A DNA stretch of 64,000 nucleotides from Neoconidiobolus thromboides FSU 785 (GCA_025603075.1 MU626337.1:1-64000); one strand, 5' to 3'. Shown: positions 10,542 through 22,400, numbered from the stretch's first letter. The notes: a model not told the origin generated them from the sequence alone. Translations and numbers: made by a program.

Positions 10542-10601
10542 CATTAAAAAAACAATTTATATTGTAAAAATTATCATTGCCTAAAAATTGTTTTTTTAAT
10601 G
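10542..10601. repeat. perfect 17-bp inverted repeat with 26-nt loop
   Basis: CATTAAAAAAACAATTT (10542-10558) is repeated as its exact reverse complement at 10585-10601. The AT-only stem has weak thermodynamics, but 17 perfect pairs exceed expectation. It could be a hairpin remnant of a foldback element. Confidence 0.7.
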
Positions 10602-10910
10602 GTATTTTTTAGTTGATTGTTATTTCATAAAGTTGTTGAAAGTATCAATACTTTAATACTAGTTTTATAATGATTTTCTAACTTGTAATTAGCCTAATTT
10701 ACAATAAATTAATTCTCGTATTTAGAGCAGAATAATCAAGTTATATACTTCAAATTAAAAATGTCACTAATAATAGCGAACTTTATCTTACTTGTTTTGA
10801 GTTAAATTTATAACTTTATCTTCAACTTTATTTATTTAGAGAAATAAAGATATATATCAATATCGATTTTTCTTACTATTAATTTTAAAAAAGCTCACGA
10901 TATAAATTAG

Positions 10911-10966
10911 CAAAATAATAAAATAAAATAATAAAATAATAAAATAATAAAATAAATAAAAACTAA
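10911..10966. repeat. AAAATAAT-type microsatellite
   Basis: Imperfect tandem repeats of AAAATAAT/AAAAT units, about 55 bp, downstream of the Dicer stop codon. Confidence 0.8.
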
Positions 10967-11008
10967 ACAGTATACTATAACAATTTAAAAAATAACTAAA
11001 CTATTTCA

Positions 11009-14000
11009 TTAAATCCCTATATCCTCAGGATCTTTATTTAATTCACACATCTCTTCTTCCCCCTTTTCCTCGTCCTCTTCTAAATTTAATTTGCTACTCT
11101 CACAACTACACAATATATCCAAGTTTACATGGCCAGCTTTCAACTTGTCAATAACTATTTGAGCGGCATATTTTTTAGCTTGTTTGACTACCTTACCACT
11201 CGCATTTCCAATTAATACTCCATGAATCCAAATATTACATAGAACTGGATTTTCGATGTCAATTTGTTTATCCTCCCTTTTCATACATTCAAATTTGAAT
11301 TCCATACAACCAAATCGATGTAAATATCTTGTCAATTGAGTTACTGGATGAACTATAACATAATTAGGCTTTAGATGGAAATCAAAGGTAGGTTTAATTA
11401 ATTTATTAAATAAATTTTGAATTAATTTAATATCAAAATTAGAATCAATTAATATTGCACCAAATAAAGCTTCTAATACATCTGCAATTACTTTAGGTGC
11501 TTTAATATCATGCCAATATTCTTTAGTATCGTTTAATTCACTTTCTTCTCTTAATTTTTTTATAACAATAATAAATTCTGTTATATCGACAATTAATTTA
11601 CTTGAATGGTGAATAATATGTGGATACAGATCTAGTGTTTCCATAATTGTTGCTAATGTATTATTTGATACACATGACTCTTTAATTTCACTCAAAACTC
11701 CAGGGGGCTCATTCGGGTATTTATGAAACAAATAATCAACAACTAAATAATCTAATATAGCATCCCCTAAAAATTCCAATCGTTGATAACAAGAAGTTAA
11801 AGGTTGAGGATGCGAAGCATGAGTAAATGCTTCAACTAATAAAATTGGATGTTGAAATTTGTAATTAATTTTGTCTTCAATAAAATTAATATCTAATTCA
11901 CTCAAGATATCCAATCTATCAATATTACATGGAATAGGTAAATAATTTTGAATATCACCCCAATTTTTATAATTAGTAGTAATAATATTTAATGCTTGGG
12001 CACACTTTAAACCCAATTTTGGCCCATTTGATAACAAAGCAGCACCCAAAATAGCTTCCACAACATCAGCTAATCCTTTATCGGCCATTTTAAAATTCAA
12101 TTGGTTTTGATATTCAAATTGATTTTTAATATAAAAATTGATTGGGTACCATTTACTTTTAATAAATGGCTTTGGATTAACATACTTATATAATTCTAAA
12201 TCCCTACATAATCGAAATAAACTTCTATTAGAAATTATTCTTAACCTTCGATTATGTAATTGAGCTTCATGATGTTGTGGGAATCTTAAAAATACATCCA
12301 TTGAAGAAATAAATTTTAAATAAGCGTCTCCTAATAATTCTAATCGTTCATAATCTATTGATAAATTAGCAGAGGGTAAAGTTAAAGCTTCTAATAAATA
12401 TTCATCAATAATTTCAGGTAAATTGAGTTTGATTTTAACTTCTCGGACTAATAACAAAGCTTCAATTCGTGTCATTAAAGATGGTAATAACATATTTGAA
12501 TTAAATATTGATATAGGTAATGGATAAGCTAAAACAAATTCTTTTAATAAATAACTAAAACTTTTACTTTGAATTTGTTTTTTTATTTGGTTTTGATTAT
12601 TATGATGAGTTAAATAATTTAATACAATACGAATTTTTTTTACTCTTAATATATTTTGATTTAAATCTTTAATGTTACTTTTAAATTTCAAATTATAATA
12701 TTCCTTAAAAGTTAAATTAGACTGGTTTTTAATAGCACTATCCAATGGTATAATAGAATTAGCTGTTAAATTGAAATCAATTTCGTTAACTTTGTATCTT
12801 GTATTATTATTTAATGTATCACAAATAATTAGTTCATCTATATCATTAAAATCAGGATAGCCAAGTGGATTTAGCGTATTTTTAATAATGTCCCAATCAA
12901 TTAAATCATTAAAATCATTGAGGTTATTTACTTTAATTGGTGCAATAAAATATTGAATTTGATTAATATTACATTCAAATAATCTATTAAATATTGATCT
13001 AAAACTAAATATTGTATATTTAAATAATAGTTCTATTTTTCTTTTACTTAAGGGAATTGTAGGTTGATGTGCTTTTTCTATTGTTAAGTATGTAATTTGT
13101 CCTTTTAAACAAAATTCAATGGGGTTAAATTTAGGTAATGGTTGTTGAGTTATTATTATAAATGGTCGATATTGATTATCCTTATTTATATTGTTTAATT
13201 CATCTACATTAACTATATTAAAATAACATTTATTCCATTCGCTACTACTACTATTATTATCTTCATTATTACTATAATACTTAAAAAAATGTGGTCTTTT
13301 CAACTTGTATTCTCTAATAGCTTTCCAAGTACCTTCTTGGATTCCAGCCAAAGAATAATCTGATTTAACTGGTTCAAAATCTTCTTCACTAAATTGTATT
13401 CCAACTGGTTTTAAATATTCATTTAATTCATTTAATTCTACTAATTTTATTGCCATTTTAAAGCAAGCATGTTGTTTAGCTACTTTACTTGATTTTGTAA
13501 TATCACTTTCCATAACCTGAACTTTAGAATTGGATGGCATTGTTAATTGACATTGATGATAATTGTTATGATTAATATACTTAAATTTAGGTAACATTTC
13601 ACAAAAAGAATCTTTTGGTAAGGAATTACAATAACGATAAATTAAAGCCACTGCAGAATTTAAAGTAATTACAGCTTTTGTTGTGGGTATTTCATAAATA
13701 AAGTTAGTAATTAAATCATCCATTCCATTATCCTCATCATCATCATCATCACTTTCAATACTATTATTTGTCACCATTAATCGATCTTTTGGTAATGATT
13801 GACACCAATCCATTAATAATTTTTCAGATTGTTTAAAGCTATCAACTTCCTTTCTATCTTGAGTACCATTGATTTCTTGTAATACTATATAATATGATTC
13901 TTTTTCTCTTGCTCTACCACGAGATTGTATATATGAAATCAAAGTTTCTGGTGGATCAAATCGAATTACTAAATTACATGGTTGAATATCTAAACCTTCT

Positions 14001-15698
14001 TCAGCAACATTAGTAGCAAACAATAAATTAATTGCACCATTTCGAAATTTAAATAATGTATTCTCTTGTTGTTTAACATTCATATGAAAGCAATTACCTT
14101 TACTATTTGAATTATGTCCTAGTAAATAATCGGATTGAATGTTTTTTACTTTTTTTGTATAAGAGATTATAAAATTTAACGTCACCACTGTACAAATTCT
14201 AGAAGCAAATATGATGCCACAAAAAGTATTTAATTGACTAGAATATTTTTTAATACATTCAATTAATTTCTTGATTTTTGGTGTTACATAAATATCGTCT
14301 AAATCATATGGATCTAAATCTAACCAATCTTTACCCTCTTTAAGTTGACTTAAATAGGATTCATATATTTTTTTGGCGTTTTTAATGCTCGTTTCTTCTT
14401 CTGAAAAACTATTCCATTTACTTTCTTTAAGATTATCAGAATAACTAAATACTCCTGCATCATACTTTAATATTAATTCTTCTAATGATTTACGCAAATA
14501 TAATAACCCACACCATTCCCCATAATTATTTAATATGAAATCATGAGAAGATAATAATCGATTGATTCCATATCCACGTCTACAATATCGTTCAATAATT
14601 TTAGCTAAATCCGATCTTTTTGGAGATTTGTCAAATAATTTGTCATGTGATTCATAAAAACAATACAATTCTTTTGGTCGATTAATATAAGTTTGTGCTA
14701 ATTCATTATAATTAATAGTAAAGATTTTGGAATCCAATGCTGATTCTAAATTACTGTTGTTATTGAAAAACATTACTATTAATAAATAAAATAAAATAAA
14801 AGTTCTTACTTAGCTGCTCTAATAGCATTACTTGCACTCTTTAAAGGTGATGCTGTCATTGAAAATATCCTAGGTTTATGTTCATTTACCTTACCCTCTT
14901 TTCCATAATATCTCATATAAAACTCCTTCATGATTAAATTATAAGGATGCTTTTTTTCTGTGTGATGACATTCATCGAATACAATTAAGCCAATCTAAAA
15001 TATATTGTCAAATTACAAAAGGCACATTATTTAATATAAAATACTTACTTCTTTCATCTGAATTTTACCATGTCGTAGCATATCTAAAAAGATTTGAGCA
15101 GTTAACACTAATACATCTGTAGAATTTAAGCACGATTGCCATTTACTATCACTCCAACCATCCACTCCTAATTCACCATATAATTGTGCCACCCTGAATG
15201 GTATATTATTGGCAATCGTAGTTGCTTGTTGAACAGCTAAAGCTACCGTATTTACTAAAAATATACAATATTTCCTTTGTCTCTATAATAATAAAGAATC
15301 ATTTATAAATTTCAAAATTAACATAACTATTAAATCAAGCTTACCTCTGGTTGTTTTAACCTCAATACTTTTTCATTTAATAAAATGTGTTTGATTAGCA
15401 TAATAGCAATCAATGTTTTCCCAGTACCTGTTTCCAAGACAGCAATTATATTATCTTTCTTTGCTTTTTCAAATAATTCAATTTGATATTGACGAGGTAA
15501 ATGTTGCAGTTCTTCATTTTGTTTTAATGGTAGTTGATAACTTTTGGATACTGAATTAATGTTTTTATGATTGCTTGATTTGGAGGCTAGTACTGGATTA
15601 TCATTTCGATGTCGTTCTGGTAGCTTATTAGCTAAATATGAAAGGTCCTTTTTGCTTTCTTTGGGGATTCTTCCATGAATAGTTTCTTCACTACTCAT
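11009..15698 (-). CDS. DCL: Dicer-like ribonuclease III
   Basis: Cuts double-stranded RNA into small RNAs for RNA silencing. Four exons: 15345..15698, 15049..15282, 14810..14994 and 11009..14753. They sum to 4518 nt (1505 residues). Domains in order: helicase with Walker A LETGTGKT (88-95), DECH box (203-206) and QSRGRARE (534-541); Dicer dimerisation domain (about 620-700); a recognisable PAZ-like region (about 856-966, ending [11 protein letters not shown]); RNase IIIa with ERLELLGDA (1060-1068) and DVVEA (1154-1158); RNase IIIb with QRLEFLGDA (1248-1256) and DVLEA (1349-1353); C-terminal dsRBD (about 1394-1463). Acidic catalytic residues are present in both RNase III domains. The third intron uses the acceptor at 14754, which keeps frame; the earlier AG does not. 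The gene looks fully functional. Confidence 0.96.
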
Positions 15699-15868
15699 TT
15701 GATTTTTAGAAAAAAATAGGTTGAATCAACCTTTATGAGTTTAAAAGAGGATCTTTTTGATTTTTAATTTCCAAACCAATATTTGGCTTCATTTTTTATA
15801 AACTTACGTTGACTTTAGTTAATTTGATCATATGTGTAAGTTTAAAAGTAATCAAAATTAAAATCAAG

Positions 15869-15974
15869 ATTTGGGGATGTATTTTTATATTTAAGAATTT
15901 TACTAACAAATTTTCCACTTAAATAGCGCTTAAAAAATGGAAAAAGTAATGAAGTCAAAAAAACACTCCCATTT
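15869..15974 (+). mobile_element. GGGGATG foldback MITE, forward, ATTT duplication
   Basis: Full copy flanked by ATTT (15869-15872 and 15971-15974), about 170 bp upstream of the Dicer start codon. It could lie in the Dicer promoter. Confidence 0.9.
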
Positions 15975-16539
15975 AATTTCAATTTTTTGTATATTTTTAG
16001 CATAAACTTTTAAGAAAAATATTAGTTAAATACTAGATGAAAAAACGTTTGAGCATGAGTAATTTTAAAATCAAGCAAAAAAGCAACTATTTTTGTAACC
16101 TTTAGTGCTTAATATACAATTTTCGCTAAAATCAAATCTGGACAAAATTTGAATTGAGAGCTTTTAAACTAGCGCATGTTACAGCAAATAATTCAGTTTT
16201 GTTTTAGTGCGTTATTTTTTAAAAAAGGTGCATTTATTCGAGAAGAGTGGCTTGATTTATAAACAGGTTGAAGCTACTTTGAAATAAAATAGTTTGTGGA
16301 AAAACTGCTATCAAAATAACAGTATTTTTTAACATATAAATTAAAGACCAACAAGATATATAAAATAGAAAAAGATAAATAAAAAATCCCTATATAATAA
16401 ATATCAAAGTCTATCAACTTAATTAAAGTTCCCAAAGTAGAATGAGGAGTCTTAATAATTTCTTCCTAATTTAAAAATCTATAAAATTATATCAAAATAT
16501 TATAATCTATCTTCAAATGTTTATGATAAACTTATCCAA
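15975..16539. other. intergenic, nothing seen
   Basis: AT-rich with no supported gene or repeat. Confidence 0.5.
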
Positions 16540-16905
16540 TGCAAACTTACTTCATTTTAGAACCATTTCGATTTACTTTATCAATATTAGAATTATACGG
16601 TACAAATATATTAGTATCACTATTGACTGGTTTAGGATTATAACAATCAGTTACTATATGATTAAAATGATCAAATATAGAATAATCCTAGCAATTTAAC
16701 TCTTGACCTTCATTTTGAATATTCATACTAATGCCCTCCTTATTAATATCTTTGTCATCATTGTAGTTGTTATAGTTACAATCATAATCATTGAAGTGGC
16801 CTTCATAAACATCATCATCATCAGTGAAGTAATAAGTATATGAATTATAAGAGTTATAAGGGTTCTATAGGTCCTATAGGCTGTGGTTTGGGTAGTACAT
16901 TATTT
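16540..16905 (-). pseudogene. relic of a Tyr/Asn/Asp-rich protein
   Basis: The minus strand carries about 110 codons of unusually non-random composition (YNSYNSYTYYFTDDDDVYEGH, then NDYDCNYNNYNDD). TAG stops interrupt them near 16870, near 16880 and at about 16695. A GTAAGT that could be a splice donor follows near 16540. The style of composition resembles the tails of the secreted proteins at 23383..24438 and 42321..43946. No domain is recognised. A weakly constrained real exon cannot be excluded, but the stops favour a relic. Confidence 0.35.
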
Positions 16906-17015
16906 ATTAAACTTAAACTAGATAAGCTGAAAGTGTTAAAACTTGAAGTGTATATTAACTATAAAAAAATTGCTAAAATGAAAATCAAAAAAGAGAAGCA
17001 AAACTAACTAAGCTA

Positions 17016-17070
17016 TATATAGGGATGTCTGAATTAGTTTCATTATTTTATCCAATTTTTAAATATTTTG
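17016..17070 (-). mobile_element. degenerate foldback MITE end
   Basis: ATATATAGGGATGTC followed by TTAGTTTCATTATTT resembles the reverse-orientation terminus of the GGGGATG family, but the other half is missing or diverged. It is close to a second fragment at 9101-9135. Confidence 0.4.
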
Positions 17071-17554
17071 TATTTTAAAAACTCTAATTAAAATTCTATA
17101 AAAACAAATCTTTTATTGAAACAAAAGTACTCAGACACAGTTCTAAATCATTCTATTATAGTTTACAGTGTAAGCTAGCTGAGTTTCTACTAGATCTTAA
17201 ATACATGTTTTTATGAAACTTTATTGAGAAACATTTATTATTGACTGCTTTATAATCAACATTGCAGATTTGTTATCAAATAAATAAATTATTTTAATAT
17301 TATAATTACATTATTGATATATTGCTAAGTTAATAAATAACTGCATGGGAGGGAGCGGTTAGCTCCAAAACTATGATTAACCATCGCTATATAGTACAAG
17401 TAATATAATAATAGTTTTTACATATTATTACAATCACTTATTCTTTGACAATTTATTAACTTAGCTATTAATAACTTAAGTAATCTTAACATTTAACAAT
17501 CTATTTCTATCATTCAACAAACTACTTACTTGCTTAGTAAATATCGGAAAACTT
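17071..17554. other. intergenic, nothing seen
   Basis: No gene supported. Confidence 0.45.
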
Positions 17555-18690
17555 AAATTCTCTGTATTTTCGCAAGGTAAGCTGAGATTGGTCTTTTAAT
17601 TTTTCTATTTTCTATAGACTTTATAACTTTAATTGGAACTATGTCATTTTTTTTTGATGTATCAGATACTGGGCAACAATGTAGTTCATTATTACATTTA
17701 ATAAAATATAAACACTTCTTGATGCTTTGTATTTCTATTATTCTTTTTGTATTTTTGTTTCTTTCATACTTTTTAAAGATTAAATCTGTTTTCCCATTAT
17801 TAACAGCCAAGTTGTTAATTTTATTATGGTCACAAATAAAAGTCTTAAGTCTCGAAATTAGTTGATTAACATCTTCTATTTTAACTAATGCTTCAAAACT
17901 ACTTTTCGATGACGCTCAGTAAAAAAATTAAGATCAATATTTAAACTATTATTTATTTTAGGAATTTCTTTAAATATATAATGCAGGAACTCTTGGGAGC
18001 TAAAATGATTTCCTGTGTCTGCCCATATATTAGTTTTTATAAGCTTTTTAAATAAAAGCTCTGTAGAGATTAAATCAATTAAGCAATCTCCTGCATATGC
18101 TGAATCATGATTTAATATTTCAAATAAATAATCAAAATATGCAGATGTATTTTTGTGTCCAAGAATTTTACTAACAATTTTTCCGCTCAAATAGCGCTTA
18201 AAAATGGAAAAAGTAATGAAGTCAAAAAAACACTCCCATATACTTTTTCTATTGTTTTGTCATCTTTTAAATATAAAACACCAAAGCCTAATACTAATAT
18301 AACTTGTTTATTATAATCGTCTAAATTTGTTGAATCTAGTTTTGTTCCTATTTCCATATTTTATTCAAAATCTAAAATTATTATACAACTTCTATTATTT
18401 AATTTTTTAATAGTTTCATTAAATGTGTTTTTTTGAGTATCAATACAAAATTTGTATAATTTGTATAACTTTTTTTTATTGAAAACTTCTATTTCTGGTT
18501 TATTTTTTATTGCTGGATTTATTTTATTTTCAAATAACTTTTTTCTAGCTGTATACTGGGCACATATATCACATAGATCTGTTTTTCTTGCTGCATTTTT
18601 GAAATTACTTAGCATCTATTCAAAAAATGCTGACCTAGCTACTGCTTTGTCTTTTAAATCATTAAAATATTTACTGTATATCATTCTTTA
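17555..18690 (-). pseudogene. DDE-type transposase relic split by a MITE
   Basis: Minus-strand remnant. In order from 18690: RMIYSKYF, a CxxC pair in TDLCDICAQYT, IIILDFE (candidate first catalytic Asp), then LVLGFGVLYLKDD. After the MITE insertion at 18137..18241 come FDYLFEILNHDSAYAGDC, IWADTGNHFSS (candidate second Asp) and FFTERH (candidate Glu), then a Lys-rich C-terminal part ending near 17555. In-frame stops occur after FFE (near 18616), after LDFE (18361) and after the ERH block, where the frame also shifts. The spacing fits a DDE transposase related to families with an LDF...DTGNHF...E.HGK pattern. That family assignment is from general knowledge and the superfamily is not settled. 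Nonfunctional. Confidence 0.7.
18137..18241 (+). mobile_element. GGGGATG foldback MITE inserted in the transposase relic (reference copy)
   Basis: Family description. Elements are about 97-105 bp. They begin GGGGATGTATTTTTGTG, pass through a TTTTCCACTCAAATAGCGCT centre, and end with a near mirror of the start and CATCCCC. The two halves are imperfect reverse complements, so the element folds on itself around AGCGCT. There is no coding capacity. Here ATAT flanks both sides (18137-18140 and 18238-18241). Removing the element with one ATAT restores an uninterrupted transposase frame (TIEKVYFDYLFEI). Removing it with a 2-bp TA model would give a stop. Confidence 0.93.
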
Positions 18691-18702
18691 CCTTTATTTA
18701 GT

Positions 18703-18808
18703 ATATGGGGATGTTTTTTTTGATTTCATTACTTTTCCATTTTTCAAGCGTTATTCGAGTGGAAAGATTGTTAGTAAAATTCTCAAACAAAAAAATACAT
18801 TCTCATAT
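18703..18808 (-). mobile_element. GGGGATG foldback MITE, reverse
   Basis: Full copy flanked by ATAT (18703-18706 and 18805-18808), immediately upstream (minus orientation) of the transposase relic. Confidence 0.9.
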
Positions 18809-20107
18809 CTAATAAATTATTCAAATAAATTTTGTTTTTAACAATCTAAAGGCAGTTATTTAGAGTCAAATTCAAAGTATATCATCTATATCAAATCTTT
18901 TACATTACAGAAGTCCAAATACAAGCAAACCAACACTATCATTGTCAACATTTGCTCTAAATTATAATTTAGTATATAGGGATATATTTTATTATGATTA
19001 GCATTAAAAATTAAGCTTGCTTAAAATACAATTATTTTATAGCCTGATGTTGATTTTATTAAGCTTACTAATGTCTATTAAAACGATTATGATCTATAAT
19101 AGAGTACTCGCATTAGATACCACATCATTTTTTACTCACTTTCCATTTTTTGTATCTTTGAAGGCTCGAAAGCTCAAGTGTTTCATTTATTCAAAAAAAG
19201 ACACTATAGAAAACGCTTTCAATTCTTTGTTTCTGGTTTTCCAAAGTTTAGATTCTTTTTTTAACAAATGTTTTCCTTTAACTACCTTTATCTTTTTAAC
19301 TAAATAATGTATAAACCTTTGAGTCTTTTATATCATTTAATCATGTTTATTTCCTAGCTCCAATAAGCTATACTTATCAGTTTTGTTTAATCAATTATTT
19401 ATACAAAATGAAAAACCGGCAAATAGTTGTAAAATAAATGGAATTCAATCTTGAAGGAGCTAGAAAGCAATAAAAAATAGAAAACAAGTAGAAAATGTTT
19501 TACTATAATTAGTTTAAAGCTAAAAATTATTTTTTCTAGTTTTAGTTTATTGCAAAAGATGTAACCTAAACATAAATACCGCAAAAATAGCTGCTTTTTG
19601 CTTAATTTTTAGTTGAGTATATGACCTCTAAATTGCAATTTAGTTCAGTTTAAGCTTTCCCCTCATATAACACATAATCAATAACAGACTACTAAAATGA
19701 TTTGAAGCCATATAAATTCATCTTAGGCTTATATTTTTTACAATCATTTTTAGCTTAAAATGATAAATTTTATTTCAAAATTAAGTTTTGACTTAAAATC
19801 TTAAGAGCTAATTAATTATAAATCTCGATTTCCAACAAAACTCAAAATTCATAGGAGATGAGATGCTAATAATGAATGGGCACTATAATAGAAAAGCCAG
19901 AGTATATATTTGACTTGAGGGAAAAGTATTATGCTTTTTTTCCATGGTTCTTCCAAAAAAGAATGGGTCTTGATATTTATTTTTCAGTAAAAACAAACAT
20001 TAGTAAAAATCTTGTCCAAAAACTATATTGTAAAAAGATTATCTATAAAAAGATTCTATTTGTAAGAAGATTCTATTATTCTATATAGAAATAAATGTGA
20101 TTTTTGT
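18809..20107. other. intergenic, no supported gene
   Basis: Several short frames on both strands (for example 19017-19307 and 19876-20088) show no recognisable motif and are not called. No MITE copy is seen. Confidence 0.45.
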
Positions 20108-20198
20108 AATAAAGTGATATAAACACTACCAAAATAAAAATAGCTTGCAATCAAATAATATATAAGCAAACAATTTTTCATAGAAAAAATTAAAACAA
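20108..20198 (+). promoter_or_regulatory. conserved 5' flank of paralog copy 3
   Basis: About 90 bp upstream of the start match the reverse complement of the copy 1 flank almost exactly, including TATATAAGC about 45 bp before the ATG. Confidence 0.55.
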
Positions 20199-20867
20199 AT
20201 GTCAACGTTACCACCAGAGTATAATGAAATAACCCAAGAAGTGAAAAAGAAAAAGAAGTTTATAATCTACTATAGGGAAGATGGTCAATATTTAGTAGCT
20301 AAAGATGAAGGAACTGATCAAATTAAATACAAGTTTTATACACAAAACAATGGTAGTGAATATTACTTAAAGGATGTAAATAATGATAACTTGTTAAGTT
20401 TCACTAAAGGGGATATCATGAGTAACGAACCTAAATTAACTATCTATAACTATAAAGAAAAAGAGAATAATAACTATAACTCAATGATAGCAACTATGAA
20501 TAAAACAGTCAATTTAGTATTAACTGACCATGATGACAACCAATTTGAATACGTTCTAAATGATACAAAACAAAGTGCTGAGATTATAGCTTTAAACTCA
20601 ACATCATCAAAAGATGAACCATTGGTTGAGTTTAGTAGTAAAATTAAATTAGATGGAAATAAAATTGGCAAAGTAAAGTTCAACTTTAATTTTGTCCCAC
20701 TTTTAGAGTGTCTATTTATGGGGCTATTATTTATGAAGGCCAATTCTATCATTAAACAAAAATTAAAGGATATAAAAAATAGTCTAATCGGATGGAGGAT
20801 TAACATTGAAGCTACAAAGCGCAAACGTTTCTTATCTGGTGAGACTCGAAATTTTTTTGATTTTTAA
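20199..20867 (+). CDS. unrecognised paralog-family protein, copy 3
   Basis: Single-exon 222-residue third member of the family described at 2234..2914, on the opposite strand. Residues 1-150 agree with copies 1 and 2 except for scattered substitutions and loss of one serine in the SSS run. The C-terminal hydrophobic segment (VPLLECLFMGLLFM) is kept, and the tail after residue 190 is unrelated to the others. The start is supported by conservation of MSTLPPEYNEI and of the flank before it. Tail divergence with a conserved body suggests a conserved core fold with a freely evolving C-terminus. Function unknown. Confidence 0.72.
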   Translation: MSTLPPEYNEITQEVKKKKKFIIYYREDGQYLVAKDEGTDQIKYKFYTQNNGSEYYLKDVNNDNLLSFTKGDIMSNEPKLTIYNYKEKENNNYNSMIATMNKTVNLVLTDHDDNQFEYVLNDTKQSAEIIALNSTSSKDEPLVEFSSKIKLDGNKIGKVKFNFNFVPLLECLFMGLLFMKANSIIKQKLKDIKNSLIGWRINIEATKRKRFLSGETRNFFDF

Positions 20868-20894
20868 ATATCAATGAACATAAAGCTTTTTAGT

Positions 20895-21001
20895 ATATGG
20901 GAGTGTTTTTTTTTATTTCATTACTTTTTCCACCTTTTAAACGCTATTCAAGCGGAAAGATTGTTAGTAGAGTTCTTAAACACAAAAATACATCCTCATA
21001 T
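20895..21001 (-). mobile_element. GGGGATG foldback MITE, reverse
   Basis: Full copy flanked by ATAT (20895-20898 and 20998-21001), starting 28 bp after the paralog copy 3 stop codon and directly followed by a T-rich microsatellite. Confidence 0.9.
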
Positions 21002-21002
21002 G

Positions 21003-21063
21003 GTTTTTTTTATTTTTTATTTTTATTTTTATTTTTTATTTTTATTTTTATTTTTTATTTTTA

Positions 21064-21094
<31 letters not shown>

Positions 21095-21125
21095 ATTTTT
21101 TTTTATTTTTTATTTTTTATTTAGT
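21003..21125. repeat. ATTTTT microsatellite
   Basis: About 120 bp of imperfect ATTTTT/ATTTTTT units beginning right at the end of the MITE at 20895..21001. Any open frames through it are artefacts of the repeat. Confidence 0.9.
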
Positions 21126-21393
21126 ATAAAACCAGTGTATTAGATGTTTAAAATGCCCAAGAGTCTATGAGATAAATAATAAATAAAGGTCTCTTATTGA
21201 CTATAAAAGAAGAAGGTTGTAGTAAAATTTGATTAGTTTAATACATGTTTTTTGATATCAAATCCTGTCAAAATACTAATATAATTAGCTCCTAATATGT
21301 ACTTCATTATATGATCAAAATCTTCAATTCAATTGAGGCCAATTATACACTACAACGCCATTGACATTGAACTACTACTAACATCATTTTAAT

Positions 21394-21501
21394 ATATGGG
21401 GATGTATTTTTGTGTTTGAGAATTTTGCTAATAATTTTTCCACTCAAATAGCGCTTAAAGGATAGAAAAAGCAAAGAAGCCAAAAAAAAACATTTTCATA
21501 T
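21394..21501 (+). mobile_element. GGGGATG foldback MITE, forward
   Basis: Full copy flanked by ATAT (21394-21397 and 21498-21501). The right terminus has decayed to CATTTTC. Confidence 0.88.
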
Positions 21502-21902
21502 ACTTTTTAATTAAAAATTATGCTGTAAGTAATCATTTTTATTTATCATAGTATAATACTTTAATTTGATTTTAATAAATAAAGCGTATTTTTATGTTGA
21601 TAGATTATTAAACTCTATCCCTTATTTTGATAAATCTTGTAAATTGAATTAGATAAATTATACGCCGACCTATGCTGACAACTAGTAATAATTAAGATTA
21701 GCAAAATGTTAAATATGTTTGAAGTAAAGATTACAAATAACCCACATATTAATTAATAAAAAGCGAACCGAATAAACTTGAGATTTATAAGATAACAAAA
21801 CAAAGATAAAGGGTATATAAGTACAAGACAATTCTTTAAAATAACCGTTAAAAGACGAATGAATTTTTATTAAAAGCCATTACTTTAGCCTACACTACTA
21901 CT
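21502..21902. other. intergenic, nothing seen
   Basis: No gene or repeat supported between the two flanking foldback elements. Confidence 0.45.
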
Positions 21903-22007
21903 ATTTGGGGATGTATTTTTTGTTTAAGAACTATACTAACAATCTTTCCGCTCAAATAGCACTTAAAAAATGGGAAAGTAATGAAACCAAAAAAAACATC
22001 CCCATTT
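21903..22007 (+). mobile_element. GGGGATG foldback MITE, forward, ATTT duplication
   Basis: Full copy with intact termini GGGGATG and CATCCCC flanked by ATTT (21903-21906 and 22004-22007). Confidence 0.92.
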
Positions 22008-22065
22008 CTTCCCTTCCAGCATTAAGTAACACTCACTTGACTAAATAATATTTTAATTCTTTCTC

Positions 22066-22400
22066 ACTTTGATACGAACATAATACTAGTTATAGCAATT
22101 TTAACACCAGATTTAATAGCTTTGATAATGGATTTAATCACTTCAATAACTTCAATAACTTCAGTAACTTCAATAACTTTGATGGCGGTTATAATAGACT
22201 GTATTTTTTTTCACATTTTGGTTTTTTTTGGCTTCCTAATTATAGTCAACAACAATACTATAAACATTAATGCCAACAACTTCAATGCACACGAATTTGA
22301 TCATAACAAATAAGCTACCATATTTAATGATAACATCCATAGTAAAAATGTTAATAATAATAACAATAATATTAATAGTCATGATAGTACAACTATTATC
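22066..22400 (+). pseudogene. relic of an Asn/Phe/Tyr-rich protein
   Basis: The plus strand reads NFNTRFNSFDNGFNHFNNF, then SNFNNFDGGYN, then LPNYSQQQYY up to a stop near 22266. After a frameshift, the N-rich register resumes (NINANNFNAHEF, later VNNNNNNINSHDS) with further stops. A 9-bp unit AACTTCAAT is tandemly repeated at about 22138-22180. The composition is far from random for this AT-rich DNA, so a decayed low-complexity gene is likely. No family is recognised. Confidence 0.38.

Larger units (their letters stand above)
10075..11008. other. intergenic with hairpin and AT microsatellite
   Basis: No gene supported. It holds a 17-bp perfect inverted repeat (10542..10601), a possible very diverged foldback end near 10448-10495, and an AAAATAAT-type microsatellite (10911..10966) just beyond the 3' end of the Dicer gene. 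Confidence 0.5.

Noticed and set aside
18452-18841. Plus-strand open frame of 129 codons
   Set aside because: Antisense to the transposase relic and running into a MITE; hydrophobic composition comes from T-rich DNA.
19017-19307. Open frame of 96 codons with hydrophobic start
   Set aside because: No motif, no supporting splice structure, composition as expected from AT-rich DNA.
20874-21143. Open frames rich in Phe/Ile/Leu
   Set aside because: Products of the MITE and the ATTTTT microsatellite.
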